DNA of 64,000 bases from Versatilivorator sp963663845. Its GTDB lineage: Bacteria; Acidobacteriota; Terriglobia; Versatilivoradales; Versatilivoraceae. The notes beneath the pieces were generated by a model. The model saw only the letters and a list, made by a program, of their open reading frames with translations, made no database searches and was not told the origin of the DNA. Positions 54,168-62,815 of this stretch are shown here, piece by piece (within the stretch, counting starts at the first letter, position 1; every line of letters begins with the position of its first letter). The position numbers were made by a program, and so were the translations under genes. Location: positions 1,178,001 to 1,242,000 of the forward strand of contig OY760650.2 of the NCBI GenBank assembly GCA_963663845.2. The letters are read 5' to 3'.

Positions 54168-55625
54168 TCAGGCCGGACCCGGTTCGAACCGAGCCGATAC
54201 CCAGGCCTTGGCCTGCCGGCGAGTCTTCACGCGATTCTCCAGTTGAGCGTCTCTCAACGAACCGAGAATCTCGCGGAAGACCGGCCCGGGAGTATATCCC
54301 ATTTGAATGAGGTCATTGCCGGTGAGGATCGGATGGGGGTGGAGCTCCTCGGGTTCCGAACGATCCAGCGTCGCCGCGGCCAGCCTCCAGTTGTCGAGGT
54401 TTCCATGGCTGCCGAGGCAATCCAGGCGGTGCAGCTCGAGATGCTCCTCGAAGCCTTCCTGGCCCAGGAAGCGCTTGAGTGTCGAGGCCCGCATCCGGGG
54501 CAGGTCGATGAACTTCAGATGGTCCCTCACCAGCGCAGTGATTCTTTCCTGTTGCTTCCTGCTGAATCGGAGGCGTTCACAGATCCTGAGCGCCATCCGG
54601 GCTCCGACCTCGGCATGGCGGTTGAAGCGAATCCTGTCCCTGCGCTCGAAGGTCGGCGGCTTGCCGATGTCGTGCAACAGGACTCCCACGGCCAGGGTGA
54701 CCGAAGGATAGGAGACCCATGCCTTTCCGTAGGGCACGCTCGACAGCGCAACAGAACGGTCCCGCGGCAGGTCCGGGCTATCAACCCCCCGGAGATCTTT
54801 CTCCCTGGCCGTTCCCGACCGGTCCATCAGTTCCAACATCAGCAGGGTGTGAACCCAGCAATCCCCTTCGGGGTGAAACTCGGGGGGCTGGGGAACTCCT
54901 TGCAGGTCGGCCACCTCGGGAAGCAGGTGAACCAGCAGCCCTGCCTCTTCCAACCTGCGAATCCCGGCGGCGGCATGGCCTTCCGTCAGCATTCTGACCA
55001 GTTCCTCCCGAATGCGCTCGGGGCTCACCCCTGTCACCTCCCCGGCCTGGTCTCGCAATGCAGCAAGCGTCTCCGCCTCCAGTTCATAGCCGAATCGAGC
55101 CGCGAACCGAACGGCTCTCACCAGCCGAAGCCTGTCTTCCCGGAAACGGCGCTCGGCTGAGCCGATGGTGCGAATGACGCCGGAGCGGATGTCCCGCTCG
55201 CCTCCCACGAAGTCCAGGACCCGCCCGGAGGAAGGATCGTAGAGCAGTCCGTTGATGGTGAAGTCCCGACGCTGCACGTCGTGGCTGGGGTCGGTGGACC
55301 AGGTCACCCGGCCGGGACGCCTGCCGTCGGGATAGGCCCCGTCGGAGCGAAAGGTGGCCACCTCGTAGCTGCCTCCCTCCTCCAATACCCGGACCACCCC
55401 GAAGGCCGCGCCAACCGCCACCGTTCGTGCAAACAGCCGTCCCACCTCCTGGGGCGGGGCGCTGGTGGCGATGTCATAGTCCTTGGGGACAATGCCCATC
55501 AGGCGATCCCGAACACAGCCTCCGACGAAATAGGCCGAAAATCCCGCGGCCCGCAGCTTTTGGACAATCCCGGCGGCGCAGGCCTCGGAGTTCCTGAAGG
55601 GTTGTGATGACAGGGGTTCAGCCAT
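54168..55625 (-). CDS. cca: CCA tRNA nucleotidyltransferase with HD domain
   Basis: This is 485 residues. The polymerase-beta-like head has FVGGCVRDRLMG (Gly35, Gly36, Arg39, Asp40) and the metal-binding DYDIATSA (Asp49, Asp51). The RRDFTINGLLYDP and RFREDRLRLVRAVRFAARF motifs follow. The C-terminal part carries an HD domain (LLHDIGKPPTF, RFNRHAEVGARMA). It adds or repairs the CCA end of tRNA; HD-containing members can also hydrolyse 2',3'-cyclic phosphates. A poly(A) polymerase identity cannot be fully excluded from sequence. No strong ribosome site precedes ATG 55625. Confidence 0.9.
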   Translation of the reverse strand: MAEPLSSQPFRNSEACAAGIVQKLRAAGFSAYFVGGCVRDRLMGIVPKDYDIATSAPPQEVGRLFARTVAVGAAFGVVRVLEEGGSYEVATFRSDGAYPDGRRPGRVTWSTDPSHDVQRRDFTINGLLYDPSSGRVLDFVGGERDIRSGVIRTIGSAERRFREDRLRLVRAVRFAARFGYELEAETLAALRDQAGEVTGVSPERIREELVRMLTEGHAAAGIRRLEEAGLLVHLLPEVADLQGVPQPPEFHPEGDCWVHTLLMLELMDRSGTAREKDLRGVDSPDLPRDRSVALSSVPYGKAWVSYPSVTLAVGVLLHDIGKPPTFERRDRIRFNRHAEVGARMALRICERLRFSRKQQERITALVRDHLKFIDLPRMRASTLKRFLGQEGFEEHLELHRLDCLGSHGNLDNWRLAAATLDRSEPEELHPHPILTGNDLIQMGYTPGPVFREILGSLRDAQLENRVKTRRQAKAWVSARFEPGPA

Positions 55626-55737
55626 CGCGGGGGCCCGCAGTTTTCAGGGGGGGCCGCACGCTCGAGAGGAGCGCAGGCTTGAGAAGATGTTGAAGATGAA
55701 CGACCTCGAATGAGGTAGCCGGCGACTCGGCAAGAGG

Positions 55738-56391
55738 CTAGTACTTGCGCAGCACCCCGATGACTCTGCCCTGGATCTCCAGTTCTCCCGGCTCCATGAA
55801 GATCGGGGCCATCGACGAGTTGGCCGGCTGAAGTCGAAGGCGGCCGTCCCTCTCGCGATAGAAGCGCTTCAGGGTGGCTTCGTTTCCTTCCACCAAGGCA
55901 ACCACCGTATCCCCATTGTCGGCGCCGCTGGTGCTCTCCACCACCACAAAATCTCCATCGCAAATGTGGTCCTCGACCATGGAGTCTCCCTTGACCTGCA
56001 GGACGTAGACGTTCTTGTTGCCTGTGAACTCCTGCAAGGACAGGACCTCCCGGTTGGCGAAGGCCTCAACCGGTCGACCGGCGGCGATTCGACCCAACAG
56101 GGGCAGCGACCCGGCTCTGATCATCGGTCCCGGATCATTCGCGCCTTGCGCTCTCAGGGCTTCCGCTTCGATCATGGGACGCCGGTCAATGACTTCGATC
56201 GAACGACTCCGATTGGGGTCCCGCCGAATATAGCCCTTCCGCTGCAGCGTACTCATGTGCTTGTGCACCGTCGCCAGCGAAGCGAGACCCAGTGCCTTCC
56301 GGACTTCGTCGTAGCTGGGGCAGTAGCCGTTCCGGCGGACAAAGGAATCCAGAAAAGCAAGCACCCGAAATTGACGCTGGGTCAAAGCCAT
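55738..56391 (-). CDS. lexA: LexA repressor
   Basis: This is 217 residues. The N-terminal winged helix (RQFRVLAFLDSFVRRNGYCPSYDEVRKALG, HKHMSTLQRKGYIRRDPNRSR) is followed by the S24 self-cleavage domain: cleavage site Ala104-Gly105 in GRIAAGRPVEAF, nucleophile Ser137 in GDSMVEDHI and general base Lys175 in EATLKRFYRE. All needed residues are present. It represses the SOS response and cleaves itself when stimulated by RecA. I did not find a clear palindromic SOS box upstream. A promoter is visible at 56425-56453. Confidence 0.96.
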   Translation of the reverse strand: MALTQRQFRVLAFLDSFVRRNGYCPSYDEVRKALGLASLATVHKHMSTLQRKGYIRRDPNRSRSIEVIDRRPMIEAEALRAQGANDPGPMIRAGSLPLLGRIAAGRPVEAFANREVLSLQEFTGNKNVYVLQVKGDSMVEDHICDGDFVVVESTSGADNGDTVVALVEGNEATLKRFYRERDGRLRLQPANSSMAPIFMEPGELEIQGRVIGVLRKY

Positions 56392-56424
56392 TCAATCCCC
56401 CGGACTGCATCGAACCCGAATCCC

Positions 56425-56453
56425 ATTGTAAGCGAAGCAAAAGCGAAGAACAA
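56425..56453 (-). promoter_or_regulatory. Putative promoter of lexA
   Basis: On the minus strand TTGTTC (56448-56453) and TACAAT (56425-56430) are 17 bases apart, 34 bp before the lexA start. Both boxes are near consensus. Confidence 0.5.
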
Positions 56454-56454
56454 A

Positions 56455-56600
56455 TTAGTGGTTAGTGGTCAGTGGCTAGTGGTCAGCCGTGTCCCCGCCC
56501 TGGCGGGCGGATCTTACGAGAGTGAAACAGGTTTGTTTCTGTTGCTGAACGTGTCGATCCAATAACTAGCCACTGACCACTAGCCACTATCCACTGTCGA
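56455..56600. repeat. TAGTGG-family inverted repeat with a fragment of the array repeat
   Basis: The left arm (56456-56486) is TAGTGGTTAGTGG followed by TCAGTGGCTAGTGG; the right arm (56568-56598) is its approximate inverse (ACTAGCCACTGACCACTAG). Between them lie CCCTGGCGGGCGGATCTTACGAGAGTGAAAC, the junction sequence of the tandem-array unit, and CGTGTCGATCCAATAA, shared with 29506-29548. It lies between lexA and ilvN, and the large inverted repeat could fold in RNA and limit transcription. Confidence 0.75.
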
Positions 56601-56606
56601 ATGCCT

Positions 56607-57113
56607 TCAGGTCACCTGGTTGCCTCTGGCCATGACGACCTGGCCTGTCCTGACCAGCTCGATAATGTTGTACTTGTGGACCATGCGCACCAGGGCGTCG
56701 ATCTTGTCGGTGCCGCCGGTCGCCATCAGGATCATGGAGGACTCGGTGAGATCGACCGTCTTGCACTTGAAGTGTTCCGCCACCTGAAGGGCTTCGCTGC
56801 GATCCTCCGGCCCGGCGGCCACCTTGATCAGGGCAAGTTCCTGCACGACGGCGCTTTCGCCGGTGTGGTCCACGCAGTGCAACACGTCGATCAACTTGTT
56901 GACCTGCTTGATGATTTGTTCCAATCCTCCCGGATCGCCCTTGGCCGTGATCGTCATCCTGGAAAATTCTCCATCCACCGAAGAAGAGACGACCAGAGAA
57001 TCGATGTTGTAGCCACGCCGGGCAAACACCTGGGCGATCCTGGCCAGCACGCCGGGCTTGTTGGAAACGTAGACGCTCAAGGTATGGGTGTCGCGACTCA
57101 ATAAGCTATCCAT
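56607..57113 (-). CDS. ilvN: Acetolactate synthase small (regulatory) subunit
   Basis: This is 168 residues, typical IlvN/IlvH length. The N-terminal ACT domain reads HTLSVYVSNKPGVLARIAQVFARRGYNIDSL, with SRMTITAKGD and the second half containing ALIKVAA and ALVRMVHKYNIIELVRTG. It binds valine and controls the catalytic subunit encoded 65 bp upstream on the same strand. Together they make acetolactate or acetohydroxybutyrate for branched-chain amino acids. Confidence 0.95.
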   Translation of the reverse strand: MDSLLSRDTHTLSVYVSNKPGVLARIAQVFARRGYNIDSLVVSSSVDGEFSRMTITAKGDPGGLEQIIKQVNKLIDVLHCVDHTGESAVVQELALIKVAAGPEDRSEALQVAEHFKCKTVDLTESSMILMATGGTDKIDALVRMVHKYNIIELVRTGQVVMARGNQVT

Positions 57114-57178
57114 CGGGCTTCTCTCAAGGGAACGACCCGAAGCTCGCCGGGGCCGTTGGATCGGGCGAACGTTGCCTC

Positions 57179-58903
57179 TCAGGTCGATCCGGTGGGCTTT
57201 TCCAGTCTTCTCCTGGGCTTTTCGATCAGCATGTCTTCAAGCGCCCTGCCCGCGGGAATCATGGGGTAGACGTTGTCGGTCTTCTCGCACTCCGCGTTCA
57301 CCACGGCCGGGCCCTGATCGTAGTCCAGCGCCCGCTGAAGAATCTTTCGGACATCGGCGGCTCGCTTCAGGGTGAACCCTTTTGCTCCCGGATAGGCTCC
57401 GGCCAGCTTGGCGAAGTCGGGGTTGCCCTCCAGGTCCACTCCGCTCTCGCGCTCTCCGTAGAACAGCTCCTGCCACTGCCGGACCATGCCCAGGTAGTGG
57501 TTGTTGAGGACGATGACCTTGATGGGGAGCCGGTGAACGCAGGCGGTCGACAGCTCACTCATGGTCATTTGAAATCCACCGTCTCCCACCACCGCCACCA
57601 CCAGGTCCTTGGGACGGCCGAACTGGGCGCCGATGGCTGCGGGAAACCCGTACCCCATGGTGCCCGCGCCGCCCGAGCTGAGCCAGTTCGACGGGTAGTC
57701 GGTCTTGTAGAACTGGGCCGCCCACATCTGGTGCTGCCCGACATCGGTGGAGACGATCGCCTCTCCGCCGGTCAGCTTGTACAACTCGTCCAGAACATGC
57801 TGCATTTTCAGGCCGCCGCGCCGCTTGTACTTGAGGGGGTACTTTTTCTTGTACCCCTCCAGGTGCTTCAACCAATCGGAGGTGTTCAAGGGCGCGACGT
57901 GCTGGATCAGGTCCTCGACAATCTCCCGCGCATCTCCAACGCACCAGTGCTGGCATTGAATCATCTTGCCGATTTCGGCCTCGTCGATGTCGATGTGGAT
58001 GCGCACCGCATCCTTGCAAAATCGTTGGGGCTGACCGACGATGCGGTCGTCGTAGCGGGAGCCGATCGACATGACCAGGTCGCATTCCACCATGGCCTTG
58101 TTGGCATAGGCGGTCCCATGCATCCCCAGCATGCCGAGAGACAGGGGATGCGATTCCGGAAACGCTCCTTTCCCCAAGAGCGTCGTAGTCACCGGAGCAG
58201 ACAATTTTTCCGCCAGCCGCCTGACGGCGCCGGAGGCATTGGCCACCAGAGCCCCGTGGCCCGCCAGCAAGACCGGCTTCCGTGCACGGCTGAGGGCCCC
58301 GGCGATCTCCAGGATCCGGCTGTGGTCGGGGCTGCTTCCCACCCGATATCCGGGCAAATCCATTTCGGCATGAAGATCCCCCGAAAAGGGATTCTGGCTC
58401 ACGTCCTTGGGAACGTCGATCAGCACCGGTCCGGGTCGGCCCGTGCGAGCAATGTGGAAGGCCTCTCTCACGATTCTGGGAATGTCGTTGGGGTTCTTGA
58501 TCAAGTAGCTGTGCTTGACGATCGGCATGGTCAGGCCGAAGACATCGGCCTCCTGGAAGGCGTCCTTGCCCAGCATGGGAGTTACGGTCTGGCCCGTCAG
58601 GACCACCATGGGGATGGAATCCATCTGGGCAGTCATGATGCCGGTGACCGTGTTGGTGGCCCCCGGGCCGCTGGTGACCAGCACGACCCCGGGCCTGCCC
58701 GTGGCCCGAGCGTAGCCGTCCGCCATGTGGGAGGCTCCTTGTTCGTGCCTGACCAGAATCAGCTGGATCTTGGTTCTGGTGGTGATCAGAGCATCGAAGA
58801 TCGGAATCGCCGCCCCGCCGGACAATCCCCAGATGTACTCGACTCCTTCGTTTTCCAGGCCCCTGACCAGTGCCTGAGCTCCATCCATCGTTTCCTGGTT
58901 CAT
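57179..58903 (-). CDS. ilvB: Acetolactate synthase large (catalytic) subunit
   Basis: This is 574 residues. The thiamine-diphosphate enzyme has the catalytic glutamate in RHEQGASHMADGYARATG, the central FAD/Rossmann-like domain, and the cofactor motif GDGGFQMTMSELSTACVHRLPIKVIVLNN. The FGLTMPIVKHSYL and MVRQWQELFYGERESG segments are typical. Start ATG 58903 follows GGGAG; a second ATG at 58888 has AGGA and is an alternative. A strong promoter lies at 58946-58974 and ilvN follows. Confidence 0.95.
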   Translation of the reverse strand: MNQETMDGAQALVRGLENEGVEYIWGLSGGAAIPIFDALITTRTKIQLILVRHEQGASHMADGYARATGRPGVVLVTSGPGATNTVTGIMTAQMDSIPMVVLTGQTVTPMLGKDAFQEADVFGLTMPIVKHSYLIKNPNDIPRIVREAFHIARTGRPGPVLIDVPKDVSQNPFSGDLHAEMDLPGYRVGSSPDHSRILEIAGALSRARKPVLLAGHGALVANASGAVRRLAEKLSAPVTTTLLGKGAFPESHPLSLGMLGMHGTAYANKAMVECDLVMSIGSRYDDRIVGQPQRFCKDAVRIHIDIDEAEIGKMIQCQHWCVGDAREIVEDLIQHVAPLNTSDWLKHLEGYKKKYPLKYKRRGGLKMQHVLDELYKLTGGEAIVSTDVGQHQMWAAQFYKTDYPSNWLSSGGAGTMGYGFPAAIGAQFGRPKDLVVAVVGDGGFQMTMSELSTACVHRLPIKVIVLNNHYLGMVRQWQELFYGERESGVDLEGNPDFAKLAGAYPGAKGFTLKRAADVRKILQRALDYDQGPAVVNAECEKTDNVYPMIPAGRALEDMLIEKPRRRLEKPTGST

Positions 58904-58945
58904 TTTCTGCGATCAACTCCCGAATAGACTGTCATGTTCTCCGCA

Positions 58946-58974
58946 ATCATAGTCACAGTTGTCTTTATTTTCAA
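58946..58974 (-). promoter_or_regulatory. Strong sigma-70-type promoter of ilvB-ilvN
   Basis: On the minus strand TTGAAA (58969-58974) and TATGAT (58946-58951) are exactly 17 bases apart and about 43 bp before ilvB. It sits in an AT-rich island (58920-59147). No leader peptide rich in Ile, Leu or Val was found, so attenuation is not supported. Confidence 0.7.
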
Positions 58975-59147
58975 GGTCTAATGAACAATGAACTCTCATT
59001 GTGTTGATTCATTTCCAATTCAAAGGAAAACAATCAACAATTGTCAGACAATCAACATGACTTGATTGGACGACCGTGAAAACATCCCTGATTTGTCAGA
59101 AATGGAATCCCTATTGAATTTCACGCGGTATTTTAGGAGACCCTTAC

Positions 59148-61406
59148 TTAGAAAAGCTGCTCTCGTCTTCTCAGAGTTCCGAAGGAACCGATATTCTTGA
59201 GAAAAAAGCTGAACCGCACCTGAGACTCGTTGTCCAGTCGAGGATTGAATTGCCTCAGGCCGACGTGGCGCAGGTGAACGGCCACTCCGCAGCAATCCCA
59301 ATTGTAGGCCAACTGCGCTGCCGTGTACTGCCTGCGGCGGGTGGTGAAATTGTGGACAAAGCTGAGGGCCGCACTGATCCCTTGAGGGGAGGATCGGCCC
59401 AACCTGGCGCGGACCTGGTTGGAAGGAAACTGGTTGGGGGGCAGGTTGCGGGTGTTGTACCAGGTCAGCCCGAGGAAGTACCGGGAAAGGTTGACTCTAC
59501 CGGCGATGCTGCTGGCTCTCAGGCGTTGGACTTCGGGATCGTAGTCGGTCCTGAAGTCGACCGTGTAGCGCTCGACAGGGGTGAAGCGCAGGCGGGAGAC
59601 GACCGGAGACACCTTTCTGCTTCCGTCCAGGTAGGCGAAAGCCGACAACGTGTTGGCGGGAAACAGCACGTTTCGTCGTCCGGGGACCAGGGCGCCGCCG
59701 AAGGTGGGATCGAAGAAGACCTTCTGCCCGATGCTCAAGGACAGAACCTCGCCGGTTGTCGAGCCTCCGTCGGAGGCCTGGCGGCGAGCAAGCAAGCGAT
59801 TGGCGACCACAACCTCGACTTCATTGGAGTTGCTGATGATGTCCTTCTCGTCGAAGAGCAGGGTCTCCCTGAATTCGTCGACCCCGGAGATGTAGCGGTA
59901 GGTGATCGACGGCTCGATGAGGTGCTTCAAGCGATGCCGGCCCACCTGAAAGATCCGCTGCAACCCCGGACCTCTCCAATCCAGTTCCAGGTCGAAGGCC
60001 GAGCGGCTCAGGTTGCGCGGTCCGACTCCGGTGGGGCTTTGGGAGTCCAACCGGTTGGAATAAAAGGTCTCCCGCCAGCCGAGGCTGGGGGTCAGGCTGA
60101 TTCCACTCCACCGAATGATGGGAATGGAGAGCCTGGGACGGAAATCGAAGCGCTGGACCACGCTTGGCGTCGACAGCCGGGCGTCGGTGCGGCCCATGCC
60201 TTCCACGGAGGTGTCGTAGGAGAAGTAGATGGGCCAGTCTCTTATCCTGCGCCGGTGGCCGTTCAAGTTGAAACTGGGAAACGTCCGGCTGGTGACCGCC
60301 CTTTCCCTGGAAAAAATGGTTGAGCGGCGCTCTCCGAACAGGTTGAGGCTGTCGTTGGAAAAGTTTCGGGTCAGAAAGGCCGAGGACACCTCGTCGGGTC
60401 GGGAGATGGTGTTGAAGGTGCGTCCATACACCTGTCGAAATTCCTGGGAGCTGACGACATCCACGTCGGCGACCGCCCTGAATCCGTTGTCCCAGCGGGT
60501 TTCCGCCTTGACCTGCGCGCTTTGGCCGCCGAACCCCTTGCGATCGCCGGCCAGGTAGCCCACCGCGGAAATGGAGCTGTGCCGGTTGGGCCTGGCCTTG
60601 AAGTCCAGCCCGCCGGCGGGCCCGCGCTTGGAATAATAGTCCGCCCGTGTCAACAGATCGGCGCTGCGGCCCAAGGTCAAGAAAAAGGCTCCGCTGACGG
60701 AGCGGCCTCGGCTGGAGGAGTTGCCCGTGGAGGGCAGGAGAAACCCCGTCTTTCGCTGCCTCTCACTGGTAGGCGCCCTCAGAAAGGGACTGTAGAACAG
60801 GGGGAGCTTCTTGATTCTGAATACCGCGTGCCGCAGGTTGACGGGCTCGTCACCCTTGAAATCGGCCTCCTTGGCCGAGAAGCTCCACTTGGGAACGGGG
60901 TCCTCGCAGGCCGTGACCGTTCCCTCCACGATACGGTATTGGTCGGCCCCGACCTTTCGAACCTCCTTGGCCCGGAAGAGGAATCCGGTGTCGGACCGAC
61001 CCTGAAACTCGACCTGGGTCTTGCCCCTGACGTCGTAGAAGGTCCCCGTCCGGCTGCCCAGGTTGAACTTGAATCGAGAGGCGTGAAGGCGGGTGAGTCC
61101 CTGCTCGAAGTAGACGCTTCCTTCGCCTTCAACCTCCTGGGTGCTGTCGTTGCCGCAAATCCGGTCGGCTTTCAGCAGCAGGTCCCGGTAGCTGACCTCC
61201 ACGTCGCCCTGGGCGAGATAGTGGTGCTTCCCCGTCCGGGACTGCCGTTCGGCCCTAACTGTGACCACTTCGTCGCCGAGCCGGACGGCAAGAGGTTCGG
61301 TTTCGCCGGAAGATGCAGGGGGTTCCGACTCGGGCTGCCGGTCCCGCGATTGGCCGGGTCCCGGGGAAGCCGCGAGCAGGACCAGCAGTCCGGCCAGCAG
61401 CCCCAT
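59148..61406 (-). CDS. lptD: LPS-assembly protein LptD
   Basis: This is about 752 residues from ATG 61406, which opens the signal-like MGLLAGLLVLLAASPGPGQS; an upstream GTG (61490) would give a more basic leader and cannot be excluded. The N-terminal OstA/LptA-like jellyroll (HHYLAQGDVEVSYRDLLLKADRI, GSVYFEQGLTRL) is followed by the long outer-membrane barrel with alternating strands and the conserved FYSPFLRAPT. The protein ends in phenylalanine (REQLF), the usual signal for barrel insertion. It delivers LPS to the outer leaflet, which shows a Gram-negative envelope. It lies upstream of ilvB on the same strand but has a 244-bp gap to it. Confidence 0.92.
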   Translation of the reverse strand: MGLLAGLLVLLAASPGPGQSRDRQPESEPPASSGETEPLAVRLGDEVVTVRAERQSRTGKHHYLAQGDVEVSYRDLLLKADRICGNDSTQEVEGEGSVYFEQGLTRLHASRFKFNLGSRTGTFYDVRGKTQVEFQGRSDTGFLFRAKEVRKVGADQYRIVEGTVTACEDPVPKWSFSAKEADFKGDEPVNLRHAVFRIKKLPLFYSPFLRAPTSERQRKTGFLLPSTGNSSSRGRSVSGAFFLTLGRSADLLTRADYYSKRGPAGGLDFKARPNRHSSISAVGYLAGDRKGFGGQSAQVKAETRWDNGFRAVADVDVVSSQEFRQVYGRTFNTISRPDEVSSAFLTRNFSNDSLNLFGERRSTIFSRERAVTSRTFPSFNLNGHRRRIRDWPIYFSYDTSVEGMGRTDARLSTPSVVQRFDFRPRLSIPIIRWSGISLTPSLGWRETFYSNRLDSQSPTGVGPRNLSRSAFDLELDWRGPGLQRIFQVGRHRLKHLIEPSITYRYISGVDEFRETLLFDEKDIISNSNEVEVVVANRLLARRQASDGGSTTGEVLSLSIGQKVFFDPTFGGALVPGRRNVLFPANTLSAFAYLDGSRKVSPVVSRLRFTPVERYTVDFRTDYDPEVQRLRASSIAGRVNLSRYFLGLTWYNTRNLPPNQFPSNQVRARLGRSSPQGISAALSFVHNFTTRRRQYTAAQLAYNWDCCGVAVHLRHVGLRQFNPRLDNESQVRFSFFLKNIGSFGTLRRREQLF

Positions 61407-61754
61407 CCTGACGGGATTGGCCCGTGTTCCGGAACCACTGGGCCTCTTGCAAAATTCGTAGCGGGGGAGGAGGTCCCTTTGCCGGCGCACGTGGTGTTCT
61501 GTCTTTTTCAATTTCAGGCGCGACCTGATGAGAAATGCTGTCCAACCACAAAAAGCACAAGAGTCACAAGACGAATTTAGTGTATACAATCGCAAGACGG
61601 GATTGTTACAACAAAGCTGAGCCGTTGTTGAAGCCGTGGCGGCTCCCCGCAAGACTGGAATATCGCCGGCCCGTTCTGTTAAGATCTGTCCAATTCACTC
61701 AGGCCGGGACTCTGGCTTGTGGACTTGACGACCTCCACCGGCTGATCGATTTCC
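61407..61754. other. Divergent intergenic region between lptD and RDD gene
   Basis: The 348 bp between two divergent genes is less GC-rich than its neighbours. On the minus strand TTGTAA, 17 bases, TGTATA (61590-61620 region) is a possible lptD promoter; TATACAAT on the plus strand overlaps it. A 17-base word GCCTCTTGCAAAATTCG (61442-61458) also occurs at 54071-54087. Confidence 0.35.
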
Positions 61755-62774
61755 ATGATTTGTCCTTCCTGCGGCCTCCACAACCCATCGAACGCCGAGA
61801 GCTGTATCGGGTGCAAACATCCCCTGACCGCCTCTTCCGCGGAACCCAGGCTGGATCCGAACCCGCCGGCCGGCGCGCCGGCCGGAAATCCGGCTGCGGA
61901 GGAGGAACCGGTTCCCTCTGCCGGCGATTCTCCAACGGCACAGGATTCCCGGCAGCTCCGGACTGATCGAGTCCCCGTCCCGGATCTGAAGCAGCAACCC
62001 ATGGAAACCGCGGTGAAGGACTTCCTGGATCGGGACCTGGTCAGGACGGAGGCTCCCCCTTCCAGACCGCCCGAGCCGACTCCCGAACATCGGGGGCCTG
62101 CGCCCACGGAGCCTGCTCGGCCGCCAACGGAACCCTCTGCCGGCCACCACCCGGAAGCCCGGAAAGATGTCAGCTCCACACCGGCCCCGGCAACCCTCCA
62201 ACCCGACCCTGCGATGGTTCCCAGGAACCAGGGAACCCTGTTCCCCGACACCATCCAACGGATTGAAATCAAGCTCAACCAATCGCCCCTTCCATTCGGC
62301 GAAAGCAAGCCCCGGGATGACTTGCTCGGGAATTCCATTCACCAGGAGGTGCGATCGGCGACCGTATGGGATCGTTTCAGCGCCGGCATTCTCGATTTGC
62401 TATGGGTTGTCGGCTGTTGGCTGGTCTTCAGCCTGGTGGTCATCGCCTTTACGGACTTCGAGGTGGTCTCCCTTGCCGCCGGATTGGGGCTGGGACTGGT
62501 GTTTCTCGCCATTGCGCTCTCCTACTTTTTTCTTTTCACCGTTCTCGGCGCCCGCACACCGGGGATGGACACCATGGGCCTGGCGGTCGTTCGCTTTGAC
62601 GGCGAATTGCCCTCTTCCCGGGATGTGGGTTTGCGAATCTTCGGCTACTGCATCTCCGCCGGCTGCTTTGGACTGGGCTTCCTCTGGGCCTGTTTCGATG
62701 CGGAGCGACTGACCTGGCACGACCGTATTTCCAAGACCCTGGTGGTCGAGTCCGCCCCCCCTCCGGGCGATTGA
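61755..62774 (+). CDS. RDD family membrane protein with N-terminal zinc ribbon
   Basis: This is 339 residues. The first 25 residues are a double CxxC ribbon (MICPSCGLHNPSNAESCIGCKHPL). Residues 30-170 are a proline-, alanine- and glutamate-rich disordered linker. The C-terminal 150 residues are an RDD domain: VWDRFSAGILDLLWVVGCWLVFSLVV with the conserved Arg-Asp, two more hydrophobic segments (AAGLGLGLVFLAIALSYFFLF; a GYCISAGCFGLGFLWACF stretch) and DAERLTWHDRISKTLVV. RDD proteins may act in transport; the role is uncertain. The combination with a zinc ribbon is common in this phylum and suggests the N-terminus is cytosolic. Confidence 0.88.
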   Translation: MICPSCGLHNPSNAESCIGCKHPLTASSAEPRLDPNPPAGAPAGNPAAEEEPVPSAGDSPTAQDSRQLRTDRVPVPDLKQQPMETAVKDFLDRDLVRTEAPPSRPPEPTPEHRGPAPTEPARPPTEPSAGHHPEARKDVSSTPAPATLQPDPAMVPRNQGTLFPDTIQRIEIKLNQSPLPFGESKPRDDLLGNSIHQEVRSATVWDRFSAGILDLLWVVGCWLVFSLVVIAFTDFEVVSLAAGLGLGLVFLAIALSYFFLFTVLGARTPGMDTMGLAVVRFDGELPSSRDVGLRIFGYCISAGCFGLGFLWACFDAERLTWHDRISKTLVVESAPPPGD

Positions 62775-62815
62775 AGGGTTCCGCTGAAATCGAGGCGACG
62801 CGCAGGGCGGGATCG

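Noticed and set aside
57497..58927. Long frame antisense to ilvB (476 codons)
   Set aside because: It mirrors the high-GC codon pattern of ilvB, which has complete cofactor motifs. The antisense product has no known features.
58904..59147. Attenuator leader peptide for ilvB
   Set aside because: No short frame rich in branched-chain residues with an adjacent terminator hairpin was found.
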